From positions 1 to 64,000 of the forward strand of contig JAPOXO010000006.1 of assembly GCA_026707045.1 (NCBI GenBank): DNA of 64,000 nucleotides, read 5' to 3'. Origin of the DNA: Gammaproteobacteria bacterium (GTDB taxonomy: Bacteria; Pseudomonadota; Gammaproteobacteria; Pseudomonadales; Azotimanducaceae). The notes under the pieces were generated by a model that saw nothing but the letters and a program-made list of their open reading frames with translations, had not been told where the DNA came from and searched no databases. Shown in pieces: positions 8,027-17,758 of the stretch. The translations under genes were made by a program, and so were the position numbers. How positions within the stretch are numbered: the stretch's first letter is position 1; every line of letters begins with the position of its first letter.

Positions 8027-10423
8027 TCAAAATCTAAAGACTTCGAGCTGCCTCAAATCCTGATCTTTACGATCAAGATTGGTGGGTTGAATGGTAATGT
8101 CCAAGTTATACATGGAAGACTGGATGTCGATGCGGCGCGACTTTGTTTTAAATCCGTGTTTAGCCGCCGTAATTTCGTAGTTTCCACTCTGGACTCCCCA
8201 AAAACGATAGTATCCGCTGTTATCGACAGTTGTATGCTGTTGAAATCTGCCGTCTCTGCCATGTCCTGTCAGATACACATGCACTCCCAGCACGGACTTG
8301 GAAGACCTGACACGCCCCGAGAGTTCGGTGGATCCTAGGTCGATGTCGACTTGCGTGTCACCCGCGACATTCACATTCCGAGATACTCCGCGAGAACTCA
8401 CAACAAGCCGATACTTTCCGTCGCTCAATCCTTCTATGGCGAAGGTACCATCAACTTTGGTGGTTGCTTGAGCCCCTACGTGGGCTGTATTTAGCGGCTT
8501 TGCTTGTATGTCAAGTATGGGTGCGGGAGCCCCTGCCGCCCTGACCTGCCCTGAGAGCGAAGAGTTTCCTACAAAGGCGAAGTCGAGTCGAACATCCATG
8601 CTCTCACCCATCTCTATCGATTTTGCCAACTGACGGCCCGTCGATGTTGTACATTTGGCCAAATGTACACCAATCGAAACTCCGTACATTTCGTAGCTTC
8701 CATCTGACTCCACAACTGCACGGAAGGAGTCGACATCGATCCACGCACGCTCGTTCCCAACAAGACCTTGCACCGTGCCTTGGACATGTCCGTCTTGAAT
8801 TAGCACGAGTTCTAGGCCGGCGATATGCTCGCCGCTCTCGAGTGTTCCTTCAATTACTTTGGAACGACCACTCTCAGCCGAAGCGCTTAGCTCGTACCTT
8901 CCCGTCAATTCAAAGCTGAAACTTCCGTCTTCTTCGTTTCTCGCGCCGGACCAACCCAGTTGGACGTACGCCGGATATACCGGTTCGCCGTCGAGAGACA
9001 CGACGTGCCCGCTTATACTTCCGCCTACGTGAGACCATGGGTCCAGACCGACTTCAAGATAAGTTTCAACATCAACGACAGGTATATCAACCCCTTTGTG
9101 CGCGTCCGCCCTAATGGACACTAGTCCGCCATCATCGGGAAATCCCTTTACTTCAAACTCTCCTTCTGCATTGGTAGTAGCGAACACATTGGCGTAGGTC
9201 CAATGCGATACATTTCCTTTGTGAATTTCAATTCTGCGGACCTCTGCACCTTCGATGGGCAGCTGTGTGACGTTGTCCGTGATTCGGCCGCGGATTGTGT
9301 GGGCTGGATGAAGCTCTATTGTTCCCAGATCGTACGATTCTCTTCCTTCAAGTGTCATGCTGCTACCAGCCTTCCACCAAAGAAAGTCCGGAGCGATAAT
9401 CTCAGCGGTCTGGGACATGTCATCGATCTCCAGTCGCATCTCGCCGCCCGGGGCGAAGACATCGACCGTCTTGTCTCCTTCACCCTTTCCATTGGTCCGC
9501 AACCTAAACGTCTCCACGGGCTCGCCCGTGTCGCTGTTTAGCACCGTACCGACAAGGGTCACCCAACGCAGAATTAGCAATTCCATGTGTTCTGCTGGTG
9601 ACTCGATTTCGACAGGTCTTGACTTCCGATCAAGAGTGCCGCTTGCAGTTAGTTCAACCAACGCACCTTCCGCGAATGGTCCGATGCGAAAGTTGTTGTG
9701 AAGATCAAATTCGGCCTCCACTGCAAGGGTTTGGCTTTCTTCTGGTGTAACAACAGCATCAAGTGTTCCTCGAACAGTGGAACCATGACGGTCCACGATA
9801 TGACCCGTCAGATAAGTAGCTCTTGCCAAAAGAAAATTCACTACTGGCTCTTGTTCACTTTCTAAAAGTACTATCTCGTGGCTTGCAGGCATGAACTCCT
9901 GTGCGGACGCAGTCAGCTTGTACCCTCTGTCGGGCAACAGGCCGCCTATTTCAAATGATCCGTCTTCTTCGACTTCCCATGTGAATAGATCGGGATTGGG
10001 TGGAGAAAAAGCAGGTCGGCCCATGTGACTCAAAAACACACTACCTTTACCGATGGGGTTACCGGAAACGGTAGTAACTGATCCCATTACAGAGATGCCG
10101 GTCGAGAAATCGAGATCAAAACCCTCCTCCATGACTTTCCGAGTGAGTGGGACGACTACGGGCGCAAAGTTTCTTTTCAGAAAGACCAGCGCTGATTTCT
10201 CGCTGCCAGCAGGAATCTCCACCGAAAATTCCCGATAACTTTCACGAATCCAGTGTTCATCGGTTGGCGAAGACGCGCTTTCTTCCTGGACCACGCCGAC
10301 CCAAATCTCGTTCCCGTCGAAACGGTCTGTGCCCAATCTAACCGTGACGTGAGACGAGTTCGCTTGGAGCAATGCGACATCAAACACTATGAAAACCAAA
10401 AGTAAAGACCAGAATACTCTCAT
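8027..10423 (-). CDS. large secreted protein with carboxypeptidase-regulatory-like (Ig-fold) repeats
   Basis: About 798 residues from ATG 10423, chosen because AAGGA sits 7 nt upstream and the resulting N-terminus (MRVFWSLLLVFIVFDVALLQA) is a clean signal peptide. The rest is a chain of beta-sandwich modules with the CarboxypepD_reg pattern: repeated stretches such as ISVMGSVTTVSGNPIG, GHIVDRHG, GRITDNVTQLPIEGAEV, GHVVSLDGEPV, SGQVRAAGAP and DGTFAIEGLSDGKY, each module roughly 80-90 residues. No catalytic domain is visible, so the protein is probably a structural or adhesive surface protein exported to the periplasm or cell surface. It is monocistronic in this window. Confidence 0.75.
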   Translation of the reverse strand: MRVFWSLLLVFIVFDVALLQANSSHVTVRLGTDRFDGNEIWVGVVQEESASSPTDEHWIRESYREFSVEIPAGSEKSALVFLKRNFAPVVVPLTRKVMEEGFDLDFSTGISVMGSVTTVSGNPIGKGSVFLSHMGRPAFSPPNPDLFTWEVEEDGSFEIGGLLPDRGYKLTASAQEFMPASHEIVLLESEQEPVVNFLLARATYLTGHIVDRHGSTVRGTLDAVVTPEESQTLAVEAEFDLHNNFRIGPFAEGALVELTASGTLDRKSRPVEIESPAEHMELLILRWVTLVGTVLNSDTGEPVETFRLRTNGKGEGDKTVDVFAPGGEMRLEIDDMSQTAEIIAPDFLWWKAGSSMTLEGRESYDLGTIELHPAHTIRGRITDNVTQLPIEGAEVRRIEIHKGNVSHWTYANVFATTNAEGEFEVKGFPDDGGLVSIRADAHKGVDIPVVDVETYLEVGLDPWSHVGGSISGHVVSLDGEPVYPAYVQLGWSGARNEEDGSFSFELTGRYELSASAESGRSKVIEGTLESGEHIAGLELVLIQDGHVQGTVQGLVGNERAWIDVDSFRAVVESDGSYEMYGVSIGVHLAKCTTSTGRQLAKSIEMGESMDVRLDFAFVGNSSLSGQVRAAGAPAPILDIQAKPLNTAHVGAQATTKVDGTFAIEGLSDGKYRLVVSSRGVSRNVNVAGDTQVDIDLGSTELSGRVRSSKSVLGVHVYLTGHGRDGRFQQHTTVDNSGYYRFWGVQSGNYEITAAKHGFKTKSRRIDIQSSMYNLDITIQPTNLDRKDQDLRQLEVFRF

Positions 10424-10774
10424 GACCCCATCCTTTTGGGATGAAAGCCAGCCTTGGGAAACTTTGGGAATTACACGCACAAACATGCCCGTGAATTACT
10501 CAAAATCGAGTGCGTAAGACGGATGAGCCTAGGCGAGAAAACTCGCCTTCGTCTCAGACCACATCGAATGATTCGCATCGTCTTGTCATTCAGTCGCAAC
10601 ACAAACCATTGTCCAATAAACAGCAGACGAGTCTTCGGAAGACTAGCATGCATTCGGAGAGATCGACTGTGTACGTTGAGCTTTCTAGATTTTGACGTTA
10701 GAGCGACAAGAAAGTTGCCTATCTTGCAATAGACGCAAAAAAAAACACGGAACAGGAAAGTGGCCGTATGGAGC
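10424..10774. other. intergenic, no feature recognised
   Basis: 351 bases between two minus-strand genes. Only short incidental open frames are present; no repeat or terminator with a T-run could be supported. The promoter of the 798-residue secreted protein should lie here. Confidence 0.6.
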
Positions 10775-11137
10775 TTACGAAACTACTGGGGTGGTTGGTT
10801 TGTTTCGCACGCGACGAGTCTTGAGGTGCCAGTAGATTAGTGAAAGTAGAGTTAGCACTGCAAAAATGAGGGAAACTGTCCAGAAAAACAATTGACCGGA
10901 ATCCGATTTTGGAAAGGGAGTCAGTACTAGCAAAACCGAAATCGATATGAAGATCGCAATTGGAGTCCATCCAATTCGCTTATTGCTTGGAACTCCTCGA
11001 ACTTCCCCCAAGTAGTCCGTATAAAACATGTAGTTTTGGACCAATAACAGAACCATAAAAAGGAATAAAGTAGTCAAATGTAGAATCAATGCAGCACCCG
11101 AGATCGAACGAATGAGTCTTTCGCTTCCTGATACCAA
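10775..11137 (-). CDS. small membrane protein, unknown function
   Basis: 120 residues with three hydrophobic segments (about residues 15-36, 55-75, 84-105) and a basic C-terminal tail (KTRRVRNKP). Not recognised. It lies 51 bases downstream of the ABC exporter gene on the same strand and may be cotranscribed with it. The coding call rests on length, membrane profile and strand context only. Confidence 0.5.
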   Translation of the reverse strand: MVSGSERLIRSISGAALILHLTTLFLFMVLLLVQNYMFYTDYLGEVRGVPSNKRIGWTPIAIFISISVLLVLTPFPKSDSGQLFFWTVSLIFAVLTLLSLIYWHLKTRRVRNKPTTPVVS

Positions 11138-11188
11138 GTGAATCGATTGTTGATCAACGAAATCCTCCTGACGTTTGGTAGCACCACA

Positions 11189-13003
11189 TTAACGTCTGTA
11201 TTGGCTGACAAGCCTCTCGTAGTTTGAATCTTGTAGCAAGGTCTGGTGATTGCCCTGATTTACGACTCGGCCTTCATCAAGTACGATAATTAAGTCTGCG
11301 TTCTCTACCGTAGAAATACGGTGGGCAATAACTACGACAGAAGCTCTCTCACGAAGTTTCGTCAGTGCTTGTTCGACAGCCCGTTCGCTCGCCGCATCGA
11401 GTGAGCTCGTGGCTTCATCTAGAAGATAAACGGAGGGATTGATCAAGATGGCACGCGCGAGACTAATGCGTTGCTTTTGACCTCCTGAGAGACGTGCTCC
11501 CACCTCACCAAGATCTGTGTCGTAGCTGTTCGGCAGAGATTCAATGAATTCATGAGCGAAAGCGAGCTGGCTCGCGTAGATGACTTCTTCTCTTGAAGCG
11601 TCTGATTTTCCATAGGAAATATTTTCTGCAACTGTCCCCGATGTGAGCATTTCGGCTTGAGGGACGAATCCAAAGTGGGATCTCCAAGCCTCTGAACTGA
11701 ATTCTGTCGATGAAACGCCTCCGGCAAGCATTGTTCCACTACTGGGTTCAATGATCTTGAGAAGCACTTTGAAGATCGTGGACTTGCCCGATCCCGACAC
11801 TCCAACGATTGCCACCTTTGATCGAGCAGGAAGTATCAAACTGATGTCGGTCAAAGTCTGCTCGGTACGTGTGGGGTAGGTGAAGCAGATATTGCGAAGC
11901 TCTATTTCGCATTCGCCCGGAAGGCTGACTCCTACTTCCTGAATGGGACGTGCTGCAAGCGCAAGAATCTCTATGAGCTTCTGTGCTCGGCCCAGAGCTA
12001 CATTGAAGGAGGTGATTAATGAGGCAACCCCTTGGGCACTTCCAATGATCATCACCGCGAAGTAGGCAAAGGCAGTAGCCGTTCCTGCTGAAAGTTGATC
12101 TGCAACGATCAAGTTCAACACATATGAAGCTCCAAAAATTAGAAGCGAGAAAGCAAAGAGCCGAAAAGTACCAAAAATGCACAGCTGCAGCAGTTCCTGA
12201 GCAAGAAAGAACCGTTTGACTTCACCGGTATACCTTGAGAAGACCTTATTTTCGCGGACTATCTGATTGAAGGCGTAGACGATGTCTCGAGACCGAAACG
12301 TTTCTCCTGCATGACGTCCTGACTGCGCCTCTGCTTTTTGAAGCCGTTCCCCGAAGCGCCGCAAAATGGGAGAAAATGCAAGAATTGGGATGGTCATCAC
12401 TACCGCTACGCCGACAGCTATAAGAGTCAAGCGTGGGCTGACGAAAATCGCGCTTCCAACACCTCCAATCAGCCCAATCACGGTACTCAATAAACCTGGA
12501 ATCGATCCACCAATGAAATTGCCGAGTTGTGCTGTATCGGCGATCACGCGAGTCTGAAGTTCACCACTAGATTCCTTGTCGATGACCTCATCTCCGCGAT
12601 CCATGACTCGCGCGAATACGCTATTTCGGATGTTTCGAATGTAGTTGGCACCTGCCCACGCTATCGTGTATTGTGCTGTGACATTGATCACTTCTCGAAC
12701 CACGAGCACGAGGATGAGGAGCAGCGCAAAGTCGGCTATGGTCCTGAGCATCGACAAGTTGTCGAGGACCTCGTCAAGTCGGGCGTAAATGATGTAACCC
12801 GGAGCCAAAGACGCAATTGACACAATTCCGGTGGCGAGGTAGGCAACAGCCAGGTACCATCGATACGGACGTACAAACGGCCAGAACGCAGTAAAGAATC
12901 GGCGAAGGTTTGCCGGAAATTTCTGGCTGGCATTATTTGCCGTTTCTGGACTCTGAACAGACTCCTTGGTCGGTTGGTCTTCGATGGATTCTTCTGGTTT
13001 CAT
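11189..13003 (-). CDS. ABC transporter, fused membrane and ATPase domains (exporter type)
   Basis: A 604-residue half-transporter: type IV exporter membrane domain with six helices (about residues 50-345), then a nucleotide-binding domain. Walker A GVSGSGKST is at 401-409, signature LSGGQ at 505-509, Walker B VYLLDE at 525-530, and the H-loop IAHR near 564. It would act as a homodimer exporting a lipid, peptide or drug-like compound from the inner membrane. It follows the TonB receptor gene on the same strand after 122 bases; the divergent MFS gene lies beyond, so the three may handle one small molecule. Substrate cannot be read from sequence. Confidence 0.88.
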   Translation of the reverse strand: MKPEESIEDQPTKESVQSPETANNASQKFPANLRRFFTAFWPFVRPYRWYLAVAYLATGIVSIASLAPGYIIYARLDEVLDNLSMLRTIADFALLLILVLVVREVINVTAQYTIAWAGANYIRNIRNSVFARVMDRGDEVIDKESSGELQTRVIADTAQLGNFIGGSIPGLLSTVIGLIGGVGSAIFVSPRLTLIAVGVAVVMTIPILAFSPILRRFGERLQKAEAQSGRHAGETFRSRDIVYAFNQIVRENKVFSRYTGEVKRFFLAQELLQLCIFGTFRLFAFSLLIFGASYVLNLIVADQLSAGTATAFAYFAVMIIGSAQGVASLITSFNVALGRAQKLIEILALAARPIQEVGVSLPGECEIELRNICFTYPTRTEQTLTDISLILPARSKVAIVGVSGSGKSTIFKVLLKIIEPSSGTMLAGGVSSTEFSSEAWRSHFGFVPQAEMLTSGTVAENISYGKSDASREEVIYASQLAFAHEFIESLPNSYDTDLGEVGARLSGGQKQRISLARAILINPSVYLLDEATSSLDAASERAVEQALTKLRERASVVVIAHRISTVENADLIIVLDEGRVVNQGNHQTLLQDSNYERLVSQYRR

Positions 13004-13125
13004 TCAGAAGTCAACCAGTGCCGATGCTTGAGACTTCCCAAGCAATTTTGGATTTTCATGAGGAAGCTGGTTGGTCGGCCCTGTGCTAGTACGGAGACGT
13101 AGAAAGAATCGGACAATTTCAAGAG

Positions 13126-15429
13126 TCAATCGCCAAACCGGCGTTCGAACCGCAGAATGAATTGTCTGGGTCCAATCAGTTCTACAGAAGTTGCACCTAC
13201 TCCAAATGCATCGGTAAATTGGGAGTTCACACCGGCTTCGTCGGTAATGTTGAGTGCTGATAGTGTGAACACCCACGGAGTCAGAGGTGTCGAATACCGA
13301 AGAGAAGCATTGAGGACCGAGTAGCTGTCTACGAAGTCAGTCCGAGGGTTATTGAATATCCTGTGAAAATACTCGCCACGGAAGATGTACTGAAGCTTGG
13401 TTCTTAGCTCACCCATCCCTCTCAAATCGCTAAAGTGTGAGAAGGCTACATTTCCGGTCATGCTGGGTGCCTTCGCCAACTCATTTCCTTTGACATTCTT
13501 GATGTTTTCTGCACGTGCTCTTTGAATTTCCTCACTGAACAACGGAAGTCCTTTAGCCAGTAAAGCGTTCGTGGTTGCATCTGACTCAACATTGTCAAGC
13601 GCTAAATGGTCATCTGCAATTTCTGAGTGAAGATTGGAGAATCGAACGTCCAGCTCGGTGTTGTCGCTCGGAACGGCGAAGATTTCTAACTCTATTCCGC
13701 GGATGGACACCTTCGGAATGTTGGCAACACCGCCCTCGAACACTTCCGGATCGGTAGCTTGGTATTGCATGTTTTGGTAGTTGTAGACAAAGGCTGAAGC
13801 ATTGACTCGAGCTCGTCCTTGAAATGCATCGGTCTTGACTCCAATTTCGACGATATCAGCGACTTCGTCCACAAATGTCGGTAGTACAAGAATTGGCGCA
13901 ATGACATTCTCTCGACCATATGTAAGATTGCTGCCTCCTGGTTTGAACCCCCTTGCCAAAGTACCGTAAATCAAAGTGTTAGCTTCAGTCATGTACTCCA
14001 CGGTAGTCCGTCCGGTTAGTCGTTTGGAATTGATTTCCAAATGGGCGGTTCCACTTCTGCCATAGAAATTTGTGACTCTGCCGATAACCTGATCATCGGT
14101 GTATCGAAAACCTCCAATAATTTCTATGCGGTCCGAAACCTCATAATCCCCTTCCAAGTAGACAGACCAGGAGCTGCGTTCTATGGTCGAGTCGGAGATA
14201 AACCCGTAGTCGCCCAATTCGAAATTGAGAACCTGCTGAATAGTGACCGGATCAAACGTTCCGTCGAATCCAAAGTCGATTTGCTCACGGAACTTAAGGT
14301 CGAATGTGGTATCGAGTAGAAAAAAACCGCCAATCCATGAGGTTTTGCTGGCAGGATCGTCGGTCGACAGCAATTGGATCTCATGTGTAGTCGTAGTTTG
14401 TACGTCGTCTTCGGGCACAACTGCCGCTGGCAGAGGTCCACTGGTCCCGAGCAATGCCAAGTCTGTTCGGTCGTTGTCTCGAAAGGAAACATGCTTATCT
14501 TCCTGCCAACTAATCAAGTACTTGACAGTGGTCGTGGTCAAATCTCGTGCAATTTCACTACTGATCAATGTCGTGCTGAGCGAGTAACTTGATCGAGAAT
14601 CCTGAGCAAGTCTTCTAGCATCGGGTGTGGGGTCTAGAGTCCCCTTTAACGCGAACCCGTTTATGTCTTCGTCGAAGAAATGCGCGTTCACCATAAAACG
14701 AGTTGTTGGGTTCAAGTTCCAGAGCAAACGTGTTCTAGCGCTAAGACTATCGCTGTCATCAAGTTCTTGACCTAAAGTGACGTTTTGGCTGAACCCTTCG
14801 TGTGCACTTAACGAAGCTGTCGTTCGAATAGCCGCATTCTCACCCAGCGGCAGGTTTAGAGCACCGTTGGCCTTTAGCAAATCATAGTTTCCCACGTTGA
14901 ACGAGAAGTCGCCTGAAGTCTTTTGCAATTTTGGTGCCGCCGTAGTTACGTTGATAACTCCGCCGGTCGAATTCTGACCGAACAATGATCCTTGAGGACC
15001 CCTCAAAAACTCAATTCGTTCAATGTCAAGCAAATCGGCCAGAGGCGCAAAGGAAGAAGCCAGGTAGATTCCATCGACGTGAAGAGAGACTGATGGGTTG
15101 GCAATGGCGTTCTGGTTTGCCTCGTTGCCGATTCCACGAATTGAAACAACCGTTCTGACCCCTTCATTCTTGGCAATATTCACACCCGGTGCGAGAGCGT
15201 TCAGATCGATGAGCGTCTCCAAATTAAAGGAATCCAATTCGTCACGATCAAATACCGAAATGGACTGAGACACCTCTCGGAGCGGTTTGCTCCGCTTCTC
15301 TGCGGTAACGATGACTTCTTCGATCTGCGGTTCAGTTTCTGCTGAGCAGGGGACGCTCAATGCAAGTAACGGCATACATAACGCATACGCAATCCATCGA
15401 AAAGAATTGTTGTTGCTTTGAGTGAACAC
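13126..15429 (-). CDS. TonB-dependent outer-membrane receptor
   Basis: A 767-residue gated porin. After a signal peptide (WIAYALCMPLLALSVPCSA), IEEVIVTAEKRSKPLREVS is the TonB-box/plug start typical of the vitamin B12/siderophore-like clade. The plug contains VSIRGIGNEANQ and IEFLRGPQGSLFGQNSTGGVIN, and the barrel ends with FILRFERRFGD. GTG 15429 is preferred as start because it puts the signal peptide at the N-terminus; upstream in-frame starts reach 15561 but would leave no promoter space before the divergent MFS gene. This family takes up siderophores, cobalamin, saccharides or other scarce molecules; the ligand is unknown. Confidence 0.87.
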   Translation of the reverse strand: MFTQSNNNSFRWIAYALCMPLLALSVPCSAETEPQIEEVIVTAEKRSKPLREVSQSISVFDRDELDSFNLETLIDLNALAPGVNIAKNEGVRTVVSIRGIGNEANQNAIANPSVSLHVDGIYLASSFAPLADLLDIERIEFLRGPQGSLFGQNSTGGVINVTTAAPKLQKTSGDFSFNVGNYDLLKANGALNLPLGENAAIRTTASLSAHEGFSQNVTLGQELDDSDSLSARTRLLWNLNPTTRFMVNAHFFDEDINGFALKGTLDPTPDARRLAQDSRSSYSLSTTLISSEIARDLTTTTVKYLISWQEDKHVSFRDNDRTDLALLGTSGPLPAAVVPEDDVQTTTTHEIQLLSTDDPASKTSWIGGFFLLDTTFDLKFREQIDFGFDGTFDPVTIQQVLNFELGDYGFISDSTIERSSWSVYLEGDYEVSDRIEIIGGFRYTDDQVIGRVTNFYGRSGTAHLEINSKRLTGRTTVEYMTEANTLIYGTLARGFKPGGSNLTYGRENVIAPILVLPTFVDEVADIVEIGVKTDAFQGRARVNASAFVYNYQNMQYQATDPEVFEGGVANIPKVSIRGIELEIFAVPSDNTELDVRFSNLHSEIADDHLALDNVESDATTNALLAKGLPLFSEEIQRARAENIKNVKGNELAKAPSMTGNVAFSHFSDLRGMGELRTKLQYIFRGEYFHRIFNNPRTDFVDSYSVLNASLRYSTPLTPWVFTLSALNITDEAGVNSQFTDAFGVGATSVELIGPRQFILRFERRFGD

Positions 15430-15566
15430 CGTCAGCCCTAATGCAGTTTTTTGCCTTTGAATTATGCCAACAACAGACTTGTTGCTAATGGACCACACCG
15501 TTCGAGCACAAAAGCTAGTTCGATTCGAAATTTCTAGAATGCATTGAATCGACTCATGCACCCAAA

Positions 15567-16829
15567 ATGCCTCGATCGAAGTCCTCCATTACGGAAACAC
15601 TGAGTTCGCTATCGGTTTCCATCTATTTGCCGTCGATGCTGACCGCGATCGGCCGAGGTGGCGCTCTGGTTGCACTTCCGCTCTATGCCCTCGACCAAGG
15701 TGGCGGTCCTTTCTTGGCCGCGTTAGTTGTAGGGCTTCGGTCCGCTGGAACGATGGTCAGCAATGTGCCGTCCTCACAGTTGGCCGCGATTCAAAGCGAC
15801 AAGGCAGTAATGCTCTTGGGCTTGGTAACAATGGCCATTTCCGCCATAGGATTGGCATCGTTTTCGTCACTCGCCTTTCTATGTGGTAGTGCGTTTTTAC
15901 TTGGTGCTGGAAGTGGCTCCTGGATAGTAGCCAGACTCTTGCACATAACAGAATCCGTTCGATTGGAACAACGTGGTCGAACCATATCCGTAATGGCAGG
16001 GATTGAACGAGCAGGTGCCTTGATTGGACCTGCATTGGCGGGGTTTGCGATTCAATCTTTCGGCTACGTATACGTTTTTGCTGGTATTGGGTGCCTTTTT
16101 CTGGCGGCGTTCCTGTTGTGTCTGTGGAAGACCACGAAGATCAAAGTTCGGACAAGCAGCCGAGTCTCCATAGGTGTTGTACAGATAACGGTCCGTTTCT
16201 ACCAAGTCTTCCTGAAGAGTGGATCAGTGATGCTTTGCTTGTCCTATTTGCGAAACGCTCGAATCTTCCTGATCCCTGTGTGGGGTGCTGCTATAGGCCT
16301 GAGTCCCAGCGAGATTGGTCTTGTGATGAGTCTCTCGTCGGCTATCGACATGATGATGTTTTTGCCCGCTGGCTATGTTCTCGATACTTTCGGAAGAAAG
16401 ATAAATCTGATTTCCTCTTTGGTGCTGATGAGTTGCTCAACAGTGGTGCTGCCTCTTGCGGGATCATTCGTTCCGTTTCTCGTTGTGGCAATGATCGCAG
16501 GCTTGGGGAACGGACTTGGGACAGGAATAGTCATGACGTTGGGAGGAGACCTGTCTCCGCGATATGGTCGCAGTCAGTTTCTGGGAGTTTGGCGTCTAGT
16601 AGGCGATATAGGAGGAGTAGTCAGTCCATTCGCCATCGGCATGATTGCACAGTCGGCTTCAATGCTTGTTGCGTGTGCATTTTCAGGCTTGTTTGGATTT
16701 GCAGGAGTGGCCTTGGCTTTTTGGTTCGTTCCGGAGACTTTGAAAAAGAGAGTGATTGGCCAAGAATTGAGTGACTCACCCAAGGTGGATGGAGCAGATC
16801 TCAGGCCAAGAGAAAAGTCAGAGGCTTGA
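15567..16829 (+). CDS. major facilitator superfamily transporter
   Basis: 420 residues with twelve hydrophobic helices in two halves. The loop between helices 2 and 3 carries SDKAVMLLG in place of the usual GxxxDR(K) motif, and the second half repeats it as DTFGRKINLISS (about residue 255). It is divergent from the TonB receptor, about 140 bases from that gene's preferred start, and ends three bases before the convergent SMP-30 gene. It is likely an inner-membrane drug/proton or small-metabolite transporter. The gene ends in TGA, one of several intact genes showing TGA is a normal stop here. Confidence 0.85.
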   Translation: MPRSKSSITETLSSLSVSIYLPSMLTAIGRGGALVALPLYALDQGGGPFLAALVVGLRSAGTMVSNVPSSQLAAIQSDKAVMLLGLVTMAISAIGLASFSSLAFLCGSAFLLGAGSGSWIVARLLHITESVRLEQRGRTISVMAGIERAGALIGPALAGFAIQSFGYVYVFAGIGCLFLAAFLLCLWKTTKIKVRTSSRVSIGVVQITVRFYQVFLKSGSVMLCLSYLRNARIFLIPVWGAAIGLSPSEIGLVMSLSSAIDMMMFLPAGYVLDTFGRKINLISSLVLMSCSTVVLPLAGSFVPFLVVAMIAGLGNGLGTGIVMTLGGDLSPRYGRSQFLGVWRLVGDIGGVVSPFAIGMIAQSASMLVACAFSGLFGFAGVALAFWFVPETLKKRVIGQELSDSPKVDGADLRPREKSEA

Positions 16830-16831
16830 GC

Positions 16832-17722
16832 CTAGAACAGAGGAGCGCTTCCGACAAGTACTTCTACCGAGTAAAGGTGGTTGGTGGAAGTCAAGAAGAA
16901 GGTCTTCATATCGTCTCCGCCCCATGTGAAATTCGCGCAGAATCTAGGTGTCAGAAGTATCCCCAAGAGACCTCCAGATTCTGGGTCATATACATGAACG
17001 CCGCCTGGACCAGCACAAAAGACGTGGCCTGACTCACCAACCTTCAATCCATCGGGGGCTCCATAACCGTCACCTTCCGACTTCGCGAAGACTTCTCCAC
17101 CTGAAAGCGACCCGTCCTCCGCACACGCGAACTTTCGAATGTGCATCTCGGGAGTGTCGGCAACCAAGAGATGCGATTCGTCGGTCGTGAACGCCAATCC
17201 ATTTGGTTGGGTGAAATCCTTTGCCAACAGAGACAATTCTCCCGAGGTTCCATCGATCTTGTACACCCCACGAAAATCAAGATCGAGGGGTCTTTCCACA
17301 CCAACGCCGGGACCTCTACCGAACGTCGGATCGGTAAAGAAAATGTCGCCGTTAGAACGGACAACAATGTCATTAGGACTGTTGAGTTCTTTGTCTTGCC
17401 AATGTGAAGCAAGTACCGTGATGGAGCCGTCGAGCTCTTCGCGGACTACTCTGCTCGTACCATGTTCGCACGTCAGGATTCGACCTTGCTTGTCGTAGGT
17501 ATTGCCGTTTGCGTTGTTGCTTGGAGATCGATAGGTCGATGTTCCCGCTTCCTCGCTCCACCGGTGCATCGAATTGGCAGGAATGTCGCTGAAGGTGAGG
17601 TGCTTTTCATAGGGATGCCAAATAGGTCCTTCTGTGAATTGAAACCCTTCGGCCAAAGTCTTTCGTTCTTGAGTTGGATCCAGAACCTCTCTAAACCGAC
17701 TATCGACTACCTCAAAATCCAT
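16832..17722 (-). CDS. SMP-30/gluconolactonase family hydrolase
   Basis: 296 residues of the six-bladed beta-propeller lactonase family. GFQFTEGPIWHP (about 26-37) carries the metal-binding glutamate, and NSPNDIVVRSNGDIFFTDP (about 113-132) the conserved Asn/Asp substrate and metal site. TQPNGLAFTTDESHLLVADT and GAPDGLKVGESGHVF follow as later blades. It hydrolyses sugar or other lactones in the cytoplasm. It is the second gene of a pair with the phytanoyl-CoA dioxygenase family gene, 36 bases downstream of it. A role in breaking down a small oxygenated molecule is likely; the exact substrate is unknown. Confidence 0.87.
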   Translation of the reverse strand: MDFEVVDSRFREVLDPTQERKTLAEGFQFTEGPIWHPYEKHLTFSDIPANSMHRWSEEAGTSTYRSPSNNANGNTYDKQGRILTCEHGTSRVVREELDGSITVLASHWQDKELNSPNDIVVRSNGDIFFTDPTFGRGPGVGVERPLDLDFRGVYKIDGTSGELSLLAKDFTQPNGLAFTTDESHLLVADTPEMHIRKFACAEDGSLSGGEVFAKSEGDGYGAPDGLKVGESGHVFCAGPGGVHVYDPESGGLLGILLTPRFCANFTWGGDDMKTFFLTSTNHLYSVEVLVGSAPLF

Positions 17723-17758
17723 ACAAAGTCCTCTTTTGGTTTTGTTGTTCCCAAACGA